Assembly: GCF_027172205.1 (NCBI RefSeq)
Contig: NC_070612.1
Location: 31,025,183 to 31,089,182 of the forward strand
Length of the DNA stretch: 64,000 nt
From: Podarcis raffonei
Lineage: Eukaryota > Chordata > Lepidosauria > Squamata > Lacertidae
Direction of reading: 5' to 3'
Both the position numbers and the translations under genes were made by a program. The notes beneath the pieces were generated by a model. It made no database searches, was not told the DNA's origin, and saw only the letters and a program-made list of their open reading frames with translations. This document shows, piece after piece, positions 12,956-26,008 of this stretch (positions are counted from its first letter, which is position 1; every line of letters starts with the position of its first letter).

Positions 12956-15900
12956 CTGCAAGAATTTAAATCTATAAGAAGAAATGGGGAAAAAAGAAAC
13001 TCAACTTAGAATATTAAGTCAACCATAACCAAACCATCAATAGTTATACACACCAATATGGAGTTGTAAGTTTCTAAATTACAATAACGGGACAACTCTT
13101 TTCAGCAAAGTAGATGTAGACAGCAGAGACGGAATGATTTATGTTCTATAAAGGGTCGCCACATTTTTTGGCCCGTAAGCACATTTACAAATTGGTGAAC
13201 CCATCATAGGCACACAAACACACCCCATAACAAACCATGCACTGCAACCAATTATATCAGCTACAATGCTTCCTTAAAGCCCAATTTCAGCAGCATGAGG
13301 GGACTTTGAGGACACACATGCACATGCAAGTACCATCCCTGTTTACCATGTATGATACAGGGGCAACTATTTATGTTCCATCTAAATTTACAGGAAATCC
13401 CAAGTGTGTTTACAAGGAAGTATGTTTTACTTGGTAAATGGTATTGCACCTATATAAGTATGCACAGGACTGCAGCTTATGGATACAATATAAACTGAGG
13501 CACCCCCTCTCCAGTTCTCATAATTAGCTTCCTCATTCATTCCTTTTAATATAATTAAATTGATTCCATCTATTGAAAATAGATTTGGTCAATACTCTTC
13601 AATCCAATTCAAACTTTTAAAGATACATCCTTTTATCTTGCTCCCAGACAGCAGCTCCCTTGTTCATTTTAGGTGAGATGGCAGATCTACACATACGCTC
13701 AACGGCAGTGTTTTCATGTAATGTTAAGCTATGGTGCATGGTTGGTTTAAACCATACTGTTCATGAGTTGCAGGCTTGTCCATACAGATTATTATGCACT
13801 TCCATTTCACAACCCACTCTGGCCAGCTGTGACAACAAACCACAAGCTTTGGCTTACCCTGAAGTTTGAACCAGAGATTCTTGTTTGCTTCTCTCTAAAT
13901 TCACCATGATGTTATCATGGTTTGTTTGGGAAAAACAACCGACAGAGTACTGGTTCAGACGTCATGCTAGCCCAAGGCTTGTGGTTTGTAAGTTGTTGCT
14001 CCTGTCTGGACAAAGAGGGGAATGTAAAGAAAGCACTCAAGTTGTGGGCACTTCCAAGCTGTTTGCATATTATGGTTAAAAAACAAGCCACACACTTTAT
14101 ATGTTTTATGTGATGGATCAGGGGCATTTCACGCAGGGGCATTTGTGTTCTCTATATAATGCCACACTGCACACCAGTATTTCTTTTTAGCATTCCACAT
14201 TGCTATATCATAAATGTAGGACCGAGCTCTCTTCAGTTTTTAAACATGAACATTTGCAAACATGATCTATGCTCAGATCATCCCTACATTTCATGATTTA
14301 CGCTACAATCCAAAACACACTTCCCAGGGAGCAGGTTCCATTGAACTAAATGGGATTAATTTCTGAACAAACCTATTCCAGGACACTGGAAAGTCCAACA
14401 AACACAAAATCACATTTGGCTTAACAAACATACATACAAAGCAAGGGAAGCAGATCCACCTGCTGTGTGTTCTGGCTATCGATCTACGCAACTTGAAAAA
14501 TGTGGTATAGATACATATTACTATAATATTCCACCTAATTGCAGTCCCACATTCTGAAGCAATCGCCCTCTTAATTTAGGAATGTACTGGAAACCAACAT
14601 GCAAGAATGAGAAAACCCCCTTTTAAAAATATAATGTATTCATTTTGTTAACTAAAACTGTGTGTCATGTCTTTGCACAAAATTGGAAAAAATTCAACCA
14701 GATCTCAACACTGATAACGCTTACAATTTCAACCCATTCTACCAGCCTGCACTTACACATGCTATTATTTAATTCTGTGACAAGTCTATGTGAAACCAGT
14801 TTCCAAGCATTTGACTGATCAGAGTCCACCCTTGGCCAAGACGTCAAACTTATCCAACCTCCCAGTGCATTGTTCAGAACGTGCAATGCTTGATGACGCA
14901 CTCGCAGGACTCCTCTAACTTACCAGAGTGTCCTAGTTCTCTGCTTGGCATACAGAACCAGTAGCCTTTAACATGAACCCATCTACTGTATAGCAAAAAC
15001 CAATTAAAGCATGCTCTTCAACATAACAAACTCGCAGCACAACCCTACAGACATTTGCAAAGAAGCAAGTCCCATTGGATTCATAGGGATTTACACTTAA
15101 GTAAAAGTGTGCATAGAATTACAGCCTTAGGAAATGAGAGAACAGAAAAGTCAAACAATTAAAGAAAATCATTTATGCCCTCAGGCCACCTATTTAAAAA
15201 GATGCCCTCACTGTCGAGATAAAACTGAATTGGAGCAAAGAACAAGGAAATAGCAGGGGGGGGAGAGTGGATTTTAATGTGCTTTAGCCAGTGTAAAATT
15301 CCATATTAATTTCTGCAGATTAACAGTAATCCTAACCATGTCTACTCAGAAATCCTATTGAAATCAACAGGTAAATTACTCCCAGGTAAGTGAGATTAGG
15401 CTTTGAATTTAGAATACAGTGTAAAAGTTTGCCACCTAGGGCTCTAAAGACCTGCCAGACTCAGTGCCTTGTTTACAACCACACTTTCAAGAAACACGGC
15501 TCAGAGTGAAAGCAAGCTAATTCCTAAATGATAGACAAAAGAACAAACAAGAATTCGTAAGGATCAGGGAGGCTTAAACACCTGGTCGATGAGCAGTGCT
15601 CATTTAAAACTGGACGCGTCTTTGAGCGAATCATATTAGACCAACAACATTCATGCCACTTAACCAAAATAAAGTTTAGGGTCGATAAATTAATATATTT
15701 CGATAACGACCGCAGACTTTGCATGAGAACGACGAAGAGGCAGCTGCGGCAAGAAATTAAATCTCAGTTATATGGAGGAAAATTAAATCTCAGCCGCCTG
15801 GAGGAAAGAATGGCAAATGAGTATCCTGTGAAGTTTTAAGTTTCGGATAAGCGTCCTGTAAAGTTTTAAGAGGAAAGTGGAGAGGGTGGGGACTAGAGAA

Positions 15901-16189
15901 GCAAGGCTGTCTTCCCCCTTTCTTCCCCACCCACCACAAATAAAGCTCCCTCACAACAGCCAACTCCAGGTAACCTGAAAGAGCTGGCTCCATCCAGAGC
16001 GATTTGGGTTAACCTCACAATCTCAGCCCACGCAGCAAGGCTGAACAGCTTAAGCCCTGGCTTGGGACTCGCAAGCATAAACGAGATATCCCACCTGAAA
16101 TCACTACTAAGCCTGAGCAAAGTCAGTCAGAGCATAGTTTTCCCACCCCCCTCTTGAAATAGTCTACACCTATCACGTTTTGGACTCAC
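12956..16189 (-). other. OCLN intron 1 region
   Basis: Lies between a candidate first-exon donor at 16190 and the exon 2 acceptor at 12955. AT-rich with no recognised gene. I saw no complete repeat element in it, although old diverged copies cannot be ruled out. Confidence 0.5.
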
Positions 16190-16860
16190 CCAAACAGCTC
16201 CCCAACAAAGAAAAGCGCACCTTGGCTCGCCGATGAACTGCGACCTGCTGCGCGCCTCGCTCTCCCCTCAAGAACTTGCATCTCTTCCTCCAACTCCGCC
16301 TCCTCCTCCTTCTCCCCGCAGCCAAGAACGAGCGGGGGAGCGCCACACCCGAGCGGAGCATGCGCACTGCCGGCACACCTGGGGGGTTGAAAGGGAGGGG
16401 GCGGGGTGAGGAGTTCCCCGCTCCCTCGAAACCAGCCAAGCTCGCTCGGGAATGAGAGGCTCGGAATGCGCGCACGGCGCAACCCCATTGGCCCAGCGCC
16501 TTCCCTCTCCTAGCTCGGGGGCGGGGCCCGGAATGGCCGAGGGAGTAGGAGAGCGGGAATGCCGCGCGCGGGGATGTGACCTCTTCACCTGATACTCACC
16601 TGCCGGCGGCAAACAGGTTGTTCCTGCAAGCGCTTGGAGGGGAGAGAGCGCATTTAAAGGGACAAGGCTCAGTCGGGAGGAAGAGGAGCTCCGCTCTCGG
16701 CGTCTCGTTCGGGATGCCGGGACGAGACTGGCACACAAAAAGTGCCTCGACGCGCTTACCCAGGTGGGGTGAACTTCGCCGAGACTGCCGCGTCATCCTG
16801 GCGTCCTTGAAACCAGGTGTTCTTGCGAGGAATCGCTCACATACCTGAGAGGGGGTGCGG
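16180..16860 (-). promoter_or_regulatory. OCLN: OCLN CpG-island promoter with three candidate first-exon donors
   Basis: A GC- and CpG-rich block upstream of OCLN exon 2. Three minus-strand donor-like sites are visible: exon ends at 16190 (TTTGG then GTGAGT), 16600 (CCGGCAG then GTGAGT) and 16845 (TCTCAG then GTATGT). Each could splice a non-coding exon to the acceptor at 12955. Human OCLN is known to have alternative promoters, so several first exons are plausible. Long open frames across this block are a by-product of the GC content. Confidence 0.6.
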
Positions 16861-17244
16861 GGACGGAGGGAGGGAGGCGGTTCGTTCCCTCGCTCAGGTG
16901 TTGGGTAATTGTCCTGACTCTCTTAAATTCGGAGTTCTTACATGATGGTCAAATAAAAACATGTCCACGAAACACCAAACAAAACATGTCCACAAAAAAG
17001 ACCATTTAAATAACTGGCATTTTAAAAAATCTAAGACGTTTAGAACAATAGGAGCCAACTCGTAGGGGCCCAGGGGCCTTCACCCACCCATAAAATATTT
17101 GAGGGGGTCTGCCTGCCCCTCCCCCCAGTTAATGAGCATTGTCATGCAAATAGTGTGCATATGCACATCTTGTGATTGATTATGCGACACAGGCTTACTT
17201 GCCTCCTCCCCCCCAATATTTTATTCAAATTATTCACGTTTATT

Positions 17245-18000
17245 CAACACAGTCTCCACTGTCCCTCATTCCAAGAAAACCAGACCCTAGTGGCTGGGGA
17301 GGTAAATAATAAATAATAATTTATTCTTTATATCCCGCCCATCCGGCTGGGTTTCCCCAGCCACTGAGGTTTATTTTTATTTTTTTTAAGGATATTTATT
17401 GAATTTTCACAAAAAACAAAGAGTTACAGTATAAAAAGAAAACACAAAGAAGAAAAAAAGAGAGAAAAAAATACATAAAAACATATATAAAAAGATATAA
17501 AAAACGTACAAAGATAAATAGAAAAAATTAAAAGAAACAAATTAGTTTTTCTATCTTGATTTTCATTTGCTTGTTTCCCTGACCACCTCACGCCTCCCTT
17601 TTTTGTATTCCCCTTCACATGATTGGTTCAGCAAATCCTTACCCTCTTTCATTTATCTTAACTCTATATCTCAACATATTATAACTATATATTTTCATCC
17701 GTTATCAATCCATTTTTACATATTCTTATTAACCTTGTTGCTAATACCACTTAGTTTTAATCCAACATCATTTTAACATTCATTGATTTTACAATGTTTC
17801 TGCAAATAGTCTTTAAATTTCTTCCAATCTTCTTCCACCAACTCTTCTCCCTGGTCTCGGATTCTGCCAGTCATTTCCGCCAGTTCCATATAGTCTATCA
17901 CCTTCATGTGCCACTCTTCCAGGGTGGGTAAATCTTGTGTCTTCCACCCAGCCACTGGGGTTTAGTTTACTTGGAATGAGGGATAGTGGAGACTGTGTTG
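17245..18000. repeat. Foldback palindrome interrupted by an L1 fragment
   Basis: Left arm 17245-17301 and right arm 17947-18000 are inverted copies: CAACACAGTCTCCACTGTCC at the left outer end pairs with the reverse complement of the right outer end, over roughly 50 bases with few mismatches. Without the L1 insert the arms would be separated only by about 55 bases of LINE-tail sequence, giving a foldback element of about 170 bases. Confidence 0.7.
17374..17946 (-). mobile_element. 5'-truncated L1-type LINE 3' end
   Basis: On the minus strand the 5' part encodes a peptide beginning WKTQDLPTLEEWHMKVIDYM, which looks like the extreme C terminus of an L1 ORF2 protein. An A-rich 3' UTR follows, with the poly(A) appearing as a T run at the left end. 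The 18-base direct repeats at 17356-17373 and 17947-17964 differ at one base and look like the target-site duplication. Only the last ~570 bases of the element remain. Confidence 0.6.
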
Positions 18001-19727
18001 TCTTTATGATATATGTTTGTTTACACATATATACAACCTGAATCCACGATGGAGGGGTTCAAAGCATTAACACCCCAAGAAAGTCTTGCTTCTCCCATAC
18101 TCACAGCCTTGGATCCCAGCAGAGACCACACATGTCTTATCTCTCTTCCTCTCTCTCCCCCTTTCCAGTTTGCAGCTTTTCTTCCAGCTTCTAGCTCACA
18201 TATCTCTCCACTTTGGGCTTTTGTCTTTCTAACTAATAGACAATTGAAGAAGGCACAGAGCCACTTCCTTTGTTCCCTTAAGGACCCATACTTAGCAGGC
18301 TTTACCAGGCTGCCTGGCTATTCCAAGAATTAGAAGAGGGCTCCCAAGCAATAGAAGGGTCTCCACCTACAGCCTACTGCCCACCCCCACCCCAAACTCA
18401 TAACATGTTGTTTTTCAGAACTTACAGAATCGACAGTGGGTGTGATTAAATGAGCGGGAGTGTAGAAAGAGGAAGTTGTTATGTATAATTGTTACCCAGT
18501 GATTCCATGAGATAAGTTATCAGTTAAAGTGTTCCTGTCTCAGCGATAGATGTAATATGTTTTGGGACTAGAGAACTACAGAGTTTTCTAGAGATGTTTA
18601 TTTCCATGATGTGCCAAAAATGATGGTGAGCCAGCCACTTATGTATATGTTGCTGAACACCTTGTTTTGTTGACAGAAGTGTTATTTTTCTCATTGAAAA
18701 GCACTCATATACTAGTTGGTGGGAAGGCCTTGGCATACAACCACAAAACCAACATGCTAAAATGTTTAGAAAGTCTTCAGAATGAGAGAAATGTGCACAA
18801 TTAGAAGATTCAGTACAAATCTGCAGGGGGTATAGAGAGGAACATGGGAAGCTCCATTGTGCACTCACACAGACCAAAGAGCCATCCAGCTCAGTCTTGT
18901 TTACATAACCTTTCCCCATCCTGGAGCCTCCTGAAGTTTTGGACTCCAATTCCCTTCAGACACAGAGTGAAATACTTTTTGTTTTCTTTTTTCTTCTTGC
19001 CAAGCAGCCAAAACAAAGCAGCCAGGACACACAACAAGGGTAGCCACAGACACATACTGATAGCAGCAACTTTTAATGTTTCACTGAATGGCCATGAAGT
19101 TGGGAATCGGGAAATGGGAGTTTGAGCTCCACCAGGGAAAATTTTGCATGCCCATAAAAAAGTCCTGTCTCTATGATGTAAAATCTTCAGAAAAGCAATT
19201 TTTCTGGGTTTTTGTGAGGAGGGTAGTTTTATTTATCTATTTTTAAAAATATATGCAATATTGTGTGTTGTAGCCAACATTGCTATTCTGATCACTTGCG
19301 CACTGGAACTCTCCTCTCCTGTGCAGCCCTCTGCACATGCTCAAAATCTGCCTCAGAGAGTTGGGCGGTCCTCCAAAGCAGATTTTGGAGACCTGTGAGG
19401 AGAGGAAAGGGAAGTTCCACTGCATGGGTGGAACACGACTCACACAGGTTTGGATACAACCTTTACCCCCATGAAATCTAAACTTATTTTAGTTTTAACA
19501 GCATAAACAGTATTTTTTATGGCTTAATTAGCATGTATAATTATATTTTGCATATTTATAAACATTACAGAACAATCTGATGCAAGCATACTTTGAAGTA
19601 AAAGCATTCTGTTTAGTAGAGTTTATTCCCAGTTCAGTAAACAGACAGGAAGGGAGAGGAGAAAAGGTCAGCCTCAAGGGAGTGTCTCCAAACTAGATCA
19701 AAGGTCTCCAGAAGAAGGCAAAGCTTT

Positions 19728-20405
19728 TTTTTTTTAATTAAAAAAACGTTTTTATTAATTTTTATTGGGTTACAAAAGTACGTACAGCATCTCTGCTTTC
19801 AGTTCATAGAGTTCTTTCTACAGATTATGGATCATATTCCGTGTGAGACGCTGGTGTTAGACAGTATAAAGTTGGAGGAGAAAAAAGAGAGGTATGGAGA
19901 GCCAGCAGGGTTGGGGGGGGGAGAGAAGTTTCATTCTTCTACATAGTGTATGTGTAAGGTTTTTGTGTCAGCGTCACATGGGTAGGTTCTATTTCTATTC
20001 ATTTATTAGTTTTTGTTGGCAGCGAGAGACATGGGGAGGGGGGCAGGGCATGATTAGTTGCCTATACAGTAGTTGACTGCAGTGAGTTTTGTTTGAGTGT
20101 GTGAGGGGGAGGGGGTTGTTGGGTCAACTTAGCCATATTGATTCATATACTGTTGGTGGGTTCCTGTTCTTGTCTTGTTGGGCTGTGTATGTAATAAAGG
20201 GGAGCCACACTGGGATGAAATCGTCCTCTTTTGTTTGTCCCCGTGCTAAGAAGACAGCAAAACTGAGGTTCACATTTAAATGTAGAAATGTATCTTGGAT
20301 TGGTGTGTTATGCATACACAATATACATAGAAATTTGAGTTCTTCATTGTCTCGCACAAAAATCTTTAAACTACGCAGTTTGAGTTGGTTGAGTTAGCAT
20401 TTCTC
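19728..20405 (-). mobile_element. Probable LINE 3' UTR remnant
   Basis: A T-rich left end followed by TTTTTATTGGGTTACAAAAG and a G-rich non-coding stretch looks like a LINE 3' UTR in minus orientation. No protein-coding part was recognised, so family assignment is a guess (L1-like). Confidence 0.35.
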
Positions 20406-20579
20406 ATATATATATTCCAGTGGTCCCCCCAATTTCAAATTTTCATGAGCCTTCACATCTCTAGTCAGGGGCTAAGGAGAGGGAGCTCCCAGGACTCAAA
20501 CCTACACTGCAGATGTCACAGAGCAGGCTAGTTTCAGCAAGCCATTGTCATATCTATGGTCTGAAGGTGACTTTGTTTG

Positions 20580-21015
20580 AAACCAACCCAGATTGTGGGT
20601 TCCACAATTCTCATGGACATCCGATCAAGCTGAATGTTGGAAGATTCAGGAGAGATAAAAGAAAGAACTTCTACCCACAAGCATAGTTAAACTGTGGAAC
20701 TCACTTCCACAGGGGGCAATGACGGCCATCAAACTTTGAGATCTTCAAAAGAGGATTAGACAAATTCATGGATGAGAGTGACATCAGTGATCAGTGGCTA
20801 CTAACCATAACCGCTGTGCTCTGCCTCACTGCTAGAAATGGTGATTCTTCTGAAAACCAGTGGGTGGAAACCACAAGACGGGAGACTACAGTACTCTTGT
20901 GTTCATGTCCTGTCTGCGGTTTCCTACAAATACCTGAGTAGCCACAGTGAGAACAAGATGCTGGACTAGATGGGTAATTGGCCTGATTCAACAGGCTCTT
21001 CTTATGTTCAGAAGC
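20580..21015 (+). mobile_element. CR1/L3-group LINE 3'-end copy
   Basis: The stretch contains the non-coding 3' end typical of reptile CR1-group LINEs: GGAACTCACTTCCACAGG, a GATCTTCAAAAGAGGATTAG block and the terminal GGACTAGATGGGTAATTGGC ... CAGGCTCTTCTTATGTTC. No intact reading frame remains. Confidence 0.55.
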
Positions 21016-21261
21016 ATAAAAACAAAACGCTTCTAAGCGCCCATCTCCTCCCACCGTGTGGGTGAAAAGAGAGGAGGGGGAAAGCACACAAGCCCAGGAA
21101 GGAGGCATGTGTAATTCACATAGCAGCTAAACAATGGTTTGGTGTTACACCTAAAGGCAGCCAGAGATGATTCTGCAGTTTAGGTGATTGCATACATTCC
21201 ACTTGAAATGCTTCGCTTCAGTGATGTATCATAGCAGGATAATGAATGAATATGCTTCATC

Positions 21262-21375
21262 ATTGGGTTATTTATTTATTTATTTATTTTATGTATTACC
21301 TGCCCTTCATCCTAGGGTGTGTTACAGCACTATAAAATAAAACATTAAAACCAGTTTAAAACAAATTTAGTTATT
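21262..21375 (-). repeat. LINE 3'-tail remnant with TTTA repeat
   Basis: (TTTA)n runs into a degraded form of the common squamate tail (ACCTGCCCTTCATCCTAGG, GTTACAGCACTATAAAATAA). It resembles the start of the copy at 22245. Confidence 0.5.
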
Positions 21376-22244
21376 TCTATTTTGGAATAGGAAATAAATC
21401 AATCCATCTGCTTTTGATGAAAACTATACTGGCACACTGTCCCTCAGCTGAAGAGTCTGGTAGAAAAATATTGAATAAAACATTTCTAGGAATACCTTGC
21501 CATGTGCTAAACTGAGCACCTGCTGGAAGAGTTTAACAAATTTCCTCGTCATGGTTATAAATGAGTAGGCTTCTTGCATAAATAAATATGTATTTGTGTA
21601 GATATAGCAATTAGGAAACTCTTTCGTTCATCTCATGATTCATGTGCTCACAAACAAGTTATTAAAGAGGTTGACAAATCCTAATGATTAAGCACGGATA
21701 AGTTCAGCTATAACAAGAGTTGCATCGTTCTATTTAAATATTTTCCCTTTACCTTAGGCTTTCATTTCCTCTTTCTTGCATAATGCTTTGATTTGTGACT
21801 TAATCATTTCCCTGGCACCCTTCTCTGACATAATTATATTGAAAAAGAGGATATCAAGCATTAAAATGAATTGGGAACATACAGATTAAGTTTTGACAGA
21901 TGTTGGATCCAAAGAGAAAGCTACTACATGCCCCAGGATAAAAAACCTCAAGGATGGGCCACACACAGTGGGATTGAAATGTATAGTGATGTTTAATTCA
22001 GCAGAGATTATTACAATATAAGCATTTCTAAACACCTGCAGCTTCTTGACTTTCAAAGCATCAGAGCATGCGTTCAGTATGATAAACAAACCGATATTGT
22101 TTATATATCATGCTAATAAAAGGCAACACATTAAATACTTCCTTGCACAATGTACACTTAACAGCAGGAAGTCATTGCCCCAATATTTATTTTAAAGTAT
22201 TTATATGCTGCCTTTATGAATAAAAATTCATCTAGGGCAGATTA

Positions 22245-22560
22245 TGTTTTATTATTTATCTATTCATTACCTGTCCTTTACCCTAAGGTCAAAGGGCGGG
22301 TTACAGCATTAAAAAACAATATTAACAACAAATTAAAACAAATTGCAACCATAAAAATAACATGGGTCCTAAAAACATATACCTTGTGTGTCAAAAAAAA
22401 AAGCATTCTCCAAAAGCTGTATTTATTGAAGATATCAGATGTAATTCTGTGGAGAGGCAGTTCCACAGTTTAAGGCCGTCACACACCCCCCCCACCGCCA
22501 GCTTTGAGGACAGAGGAACTACCAAGAAGGCCTCCGCTGTGCTCTCTTATTTTAAAACAA
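22245..22560 (-). mobile_element. LINE 3'-end remnant, minus strand
   Basis: Begins with TTATCTATTCATTACCTGTC, then GGGCGGGTTACAGCATTAA and an A-rich stretch, followed by GAGGCAGTTCCACAGTTTAA. The order matches the reverse complement of CR1/L2-group ends. It is heavily decayed. Confidence 0.45.
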
Positions 22561-23001
22561 TAGTATATCAACTAACATAATAAAATACCTTCCACAAAAC
22601 CTCCTAAAGAACAATAAAATAACAATTTCTAGTTCATAAATGCATCGTTCATAACAATATTAGCCAGAATCCAAAGAGCCACTTTAGGAGCTCACTGGCA
22701 TTTTGGGCTGCTTTTCCTTTGTCTAGCAAAACCTATCACTCCATATCGGAAACTGCTTCTAACAGGTTCAAAAGCACTTTGTCATGTGACATGAAGGGCG
22801 ATTGCTTCTGTCCAACAAACACTGGTTCAAACTTCCCGTGGGAGTACAAAGTTAAGTTTCAGAGAGCTTTAGATCCTAGCTATTGCATGTAGTCGCTTTT
22901 TCATCCCAACAGGAACAAAAAAAAGCACAGAAACAAAAGGAAACACGAAACATTCTTCATGATTGAAGTATTAAGCCACAAGTGTTTTTGTGTTTTTTAA
23001 A

Positions 23002-23120
23002 TACCATTTTGTTCCGTGTATAAGACGCACCCTATTTTGGGGGACTCTATAAGACGGCCTCTTATTTTAAACTTCAAAAATTTAGGGGAAAATATAGTCT
23101 TATACACATAAAATACGGTA
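23002..23120. mobile_element. Small MITE with TACCRTWTTT termini
   Basis: Left end TACCATTTTGTTCCGTGTAT and the reverse complement of the right end share TACCRTWTTT and GTGTATAAGAC, giving terminal inverted repeats around about 119 bases. Non-coding. Confidence 0.6.
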
Positions 23121-23943
23121 TATTCATATGCATATTAGCAACTCTTCACATTTGCAGCATTCAAATAGTAATGAAAATATGAGTTTCCACATTGTGCCAA
23201 TTCTATCATAAGTTTTTAACATGTTCTGTATTTACTTCCCTACTGCCACTGTAAAAAAGAAGCTGAGCCAGCTTTTCCAGAAGCTTGTACTTCTTCCTTC
23301 TATACATTTAATGCAACACTTCAGCTTCAAAATAATTATATTATATTAGCTTTAAATATTCTTCTGCAGACAGAAAAACCATCATTTCTAAATGTCCAAA
23401 CGCTTTTCATTGTGTCTAAAAGAACTATCATTGAATTGTATAACCCACCATGCATGACTTTCTTAATAGCATTCTTAAAAAATACTATCACCACCACCAT
23501 GTGATCCTTCAACTTTGGTGATTGTACTACAGCATTTGCCATCTTTCCATTCAGGCATTTACCGTGAAACAATTTGACACTGCTGTGGCTCCGGCAGTGC
23601 ATTGTTCAACATATTTCTAGAACAATGGAAGGGAGACCAGTTTAACGCTTTAGCTCTGCTGTAACAATTCTAACACAGATTTATTTATTTTTAAATTATA
23701 GCACACATGCAAGGGATTTTCCATCCTTCATAAAACTGGTCAAGTTAATGTTTGCTTTTCAAAAGAGGTCATAATGTATTGCTGAAGCCGAACAATTCAA
23801 CATTGTGATTTATTTATTCCTCCCAAAACAATAACAGGTTGCTGAGTAACACAACACAACGAAGGCTAATTAGGTGTCCCAGGCAATAGTCTTCAATTCT
23901 GAATGTGTCTATTCTTGCTCAAAAGCTGTTTCTCATACTTTAG

Positions 23944-25553
23944 GTGTTTATGCAAGTGTTCCTGGATGACACTGAATATCTGGAGCCACTTCAGTCTGGG
24001 TTTAGAGCTGGTTTCAGGACTGAATTGGACTTGGTCACCCTAATGAATGATCGGGAGAGGGACAGGAGTACAACCTTGTTACTCCTACTTGATTTATCAT
24101 CAATTTTTGATACCACTTACCGTCATGGTATCCTTCTGGATCAAGTGATTAGATTGAGTATCAGAGGTACTATACTACAGTGGTTCTGTCACTATCTGTA
24201 TGGTTGAGTCTAGAGAGTAGTGTTTGGGGAGTGCTCTGGCAGGGCATAATTTTGTCCCCAGTGCTATTTAAACATCTGTGTGAAGCTATTGGGAGCCAGG
24301 GTGGATAAAAATCAATGATTTAAAAATAAATAAATCAGTTTTTTAAAATTTAAATCGGATTTTTTAAAATTTAGATCGGATTTTTAAAATAAAGTGCTTT
24401 TGGAGGAAAAATCTTTCTAAAGATAGTTTTCTGTTTAAGTTACATTATAGTCCAAAGGCTATTCATCAGGAAATAAGGATTTGTTTTAAGTTTTTCATGT
24501 CTGCTAAAACTCAGTCTACGTTTTTTATTTAAAAAAGTTTAACCACATCAGTTAACAAACATGGGTACATATGCTATAATGTTATTGTTTTAGTTAAATA
24601 AATTGTTTAAATTGTTATCAAGAAAATGATTATTTTTCTCCTTCCAATAAAGTACAGCAGAAAAGTGGTCCAAATATAAAGTGTTAACTTATTAAACCTC
24701 ACAATAATTTCATAATTATCTATCCATTTCTAATAGTATAACCAAATCAGTAATTTTTGATATAACTGTAAAAACTACTCTGAAAAATTATTATTCCAAA
24801 AATGAAACCTTCATCTGGTTGTAAATATATTAAGATTATACCAGCAAGAATGAGTCTTTCTGTAAAAAAAATTAAAAAATTAAATCAAGTCTTATTGACT
24901 AGTGATTTAAATCAATTTGATTTAAATCAAATCCACCCTGCTGGGAGCTGTCATTAGGAGTTTTGGAGCATGGTGGCATCAGTATGGTGATGACACACAG
25001 CTGTGTTTCTCCATAACATCTGTATCAGGAGAGGCTATACAGGCCCTGGATCAATGCATTAATGCAGTGCTGGACTGGAGAAGGACCAGTAAACTGAATT
25101 TAAACCCTGGGAAGGTGGAGGCTTTGTGGGTAGGATGGTTCCTGTGCCCAGTATAGGCCAGTTGCCTCTTCTGGAGAGGGTTGCACTCCCCCTAAAGGAG
25201 GTGGCGTATGGTTTGGGTCTATTCCTGGAGACGTCTTGTATCTTTTGAGGCCAAAGTAACATCTGCAACTAGGAATGTCTCTTACTAGTTTCGTGTGGTA
25301 TGCCAGCTATGACTGTATATGGATTGAGATAACGACGGGCTTATACCGAATCAAGCAATTGTCTATAATTTATTCTCATGTTTTATACATATGAAATGTA
25401 ATAAATAATTCAAATACAATCTATGGCCTTTTAAACTGTGTATGTGAGTTATTGTTTTTGCTCATTTATTATGCTAAATATTTGTGTGTTTTTATATTGC
25501 AAACGACCCTTGATCTTCGAATGAAGGGAGGTATAGAAATTTAATAACAATTT
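23944..25553 (+). mobile_element. L2/CR1-group LINE: reverse-transcriptase part to 3' end, split by a MITE
   Basis: The plus strand shows decayed reverse-transcriptase sequence: QSGFRAGFRTELDLVTLMND, LLLLDLSSIFDTTYRHGILL and, after the MITE at 24297-24940, QYGDDTQLCFS (the YxDD motif, here YGDD) followed by KLNLNPGKVEALWVG. In-frame stops occur, for example after HYLYG near 24207 and near 25156, so it is not functional. The 3' end near 25500-25553 (CGACCCTTGATCTTCGAATG, GTATAGAAATTTAATAACAA) matches the tail copy at 41425-41500. Clade naming is from memory of reptile LINEs. Confidence 0.7.
24297..24940. mobile_element. hAT-like MITE with CAGGGTGGAT termini, inside the LINE
   Basis: The left end CAGGGTGGATAAAAATCAAT and the right end AAATCAAATCCACCCTG are inverted repeats followed by long AT-rich subterminal repeats of TGATTTAAATC type. 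It splits the LINE reading frame and is flanked by TTGGGAGC (24289-24296) and CTGGGAGC (24941-24948), an 8-base duplication with one mismatch, as expected for hAT elements. No transposase is encoded in its 644 bases. Confidence 0.75.
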
Positions 25554-26008
25554 TTCACTGATGGGGTTATCAGTTCCCAAGTTTCTCTGCTGCTCCCAAG
25601 TTTCTGCAATGATCTATGCCCCTCAGCAAGGCTTCAGGCGAGAAAAACGGTACTACTGCAAGAGAACCTGAAACTTTAAATAAGTCTATATATCATGGGT
25701 AGCAACAGGATTGGTATGTGAGAGAGAAATCAATATTGTCATTTCCACCAGCAGGATAAAGCATACTTACCATGGTGGCTGTTTCTTAATTTTGTGTTAT
25801 GCCACACTCTCCATGCAGGCATTTTGTGTTATACCATGCCTCTCATGGCCTATTCTGTGACTAGTGCAGCGCACACTTAAAATTCAAAATGTGTACACTA
25901 GTCCAAAAGGTTGGTATTTCAATAAACTAATGAATTTTGTTCTAACTTTTTTCCAAAGTCCACATCCAATCTTATTAGCTTATCACTGCAGAAATGATTA
26001 ATATAGAC

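Noticed and set aside
16173-16738. Arginine/glycine-rich open frames in the OCLN CpG island
   Set aside because: Low-complexity translations of a promoter region, overlapping in several frames.
23944-24207. Host gene with reverse-transcriptase domain
   Set aside because: Decayed LINE sequence with in-frame stops, split by another transposon.
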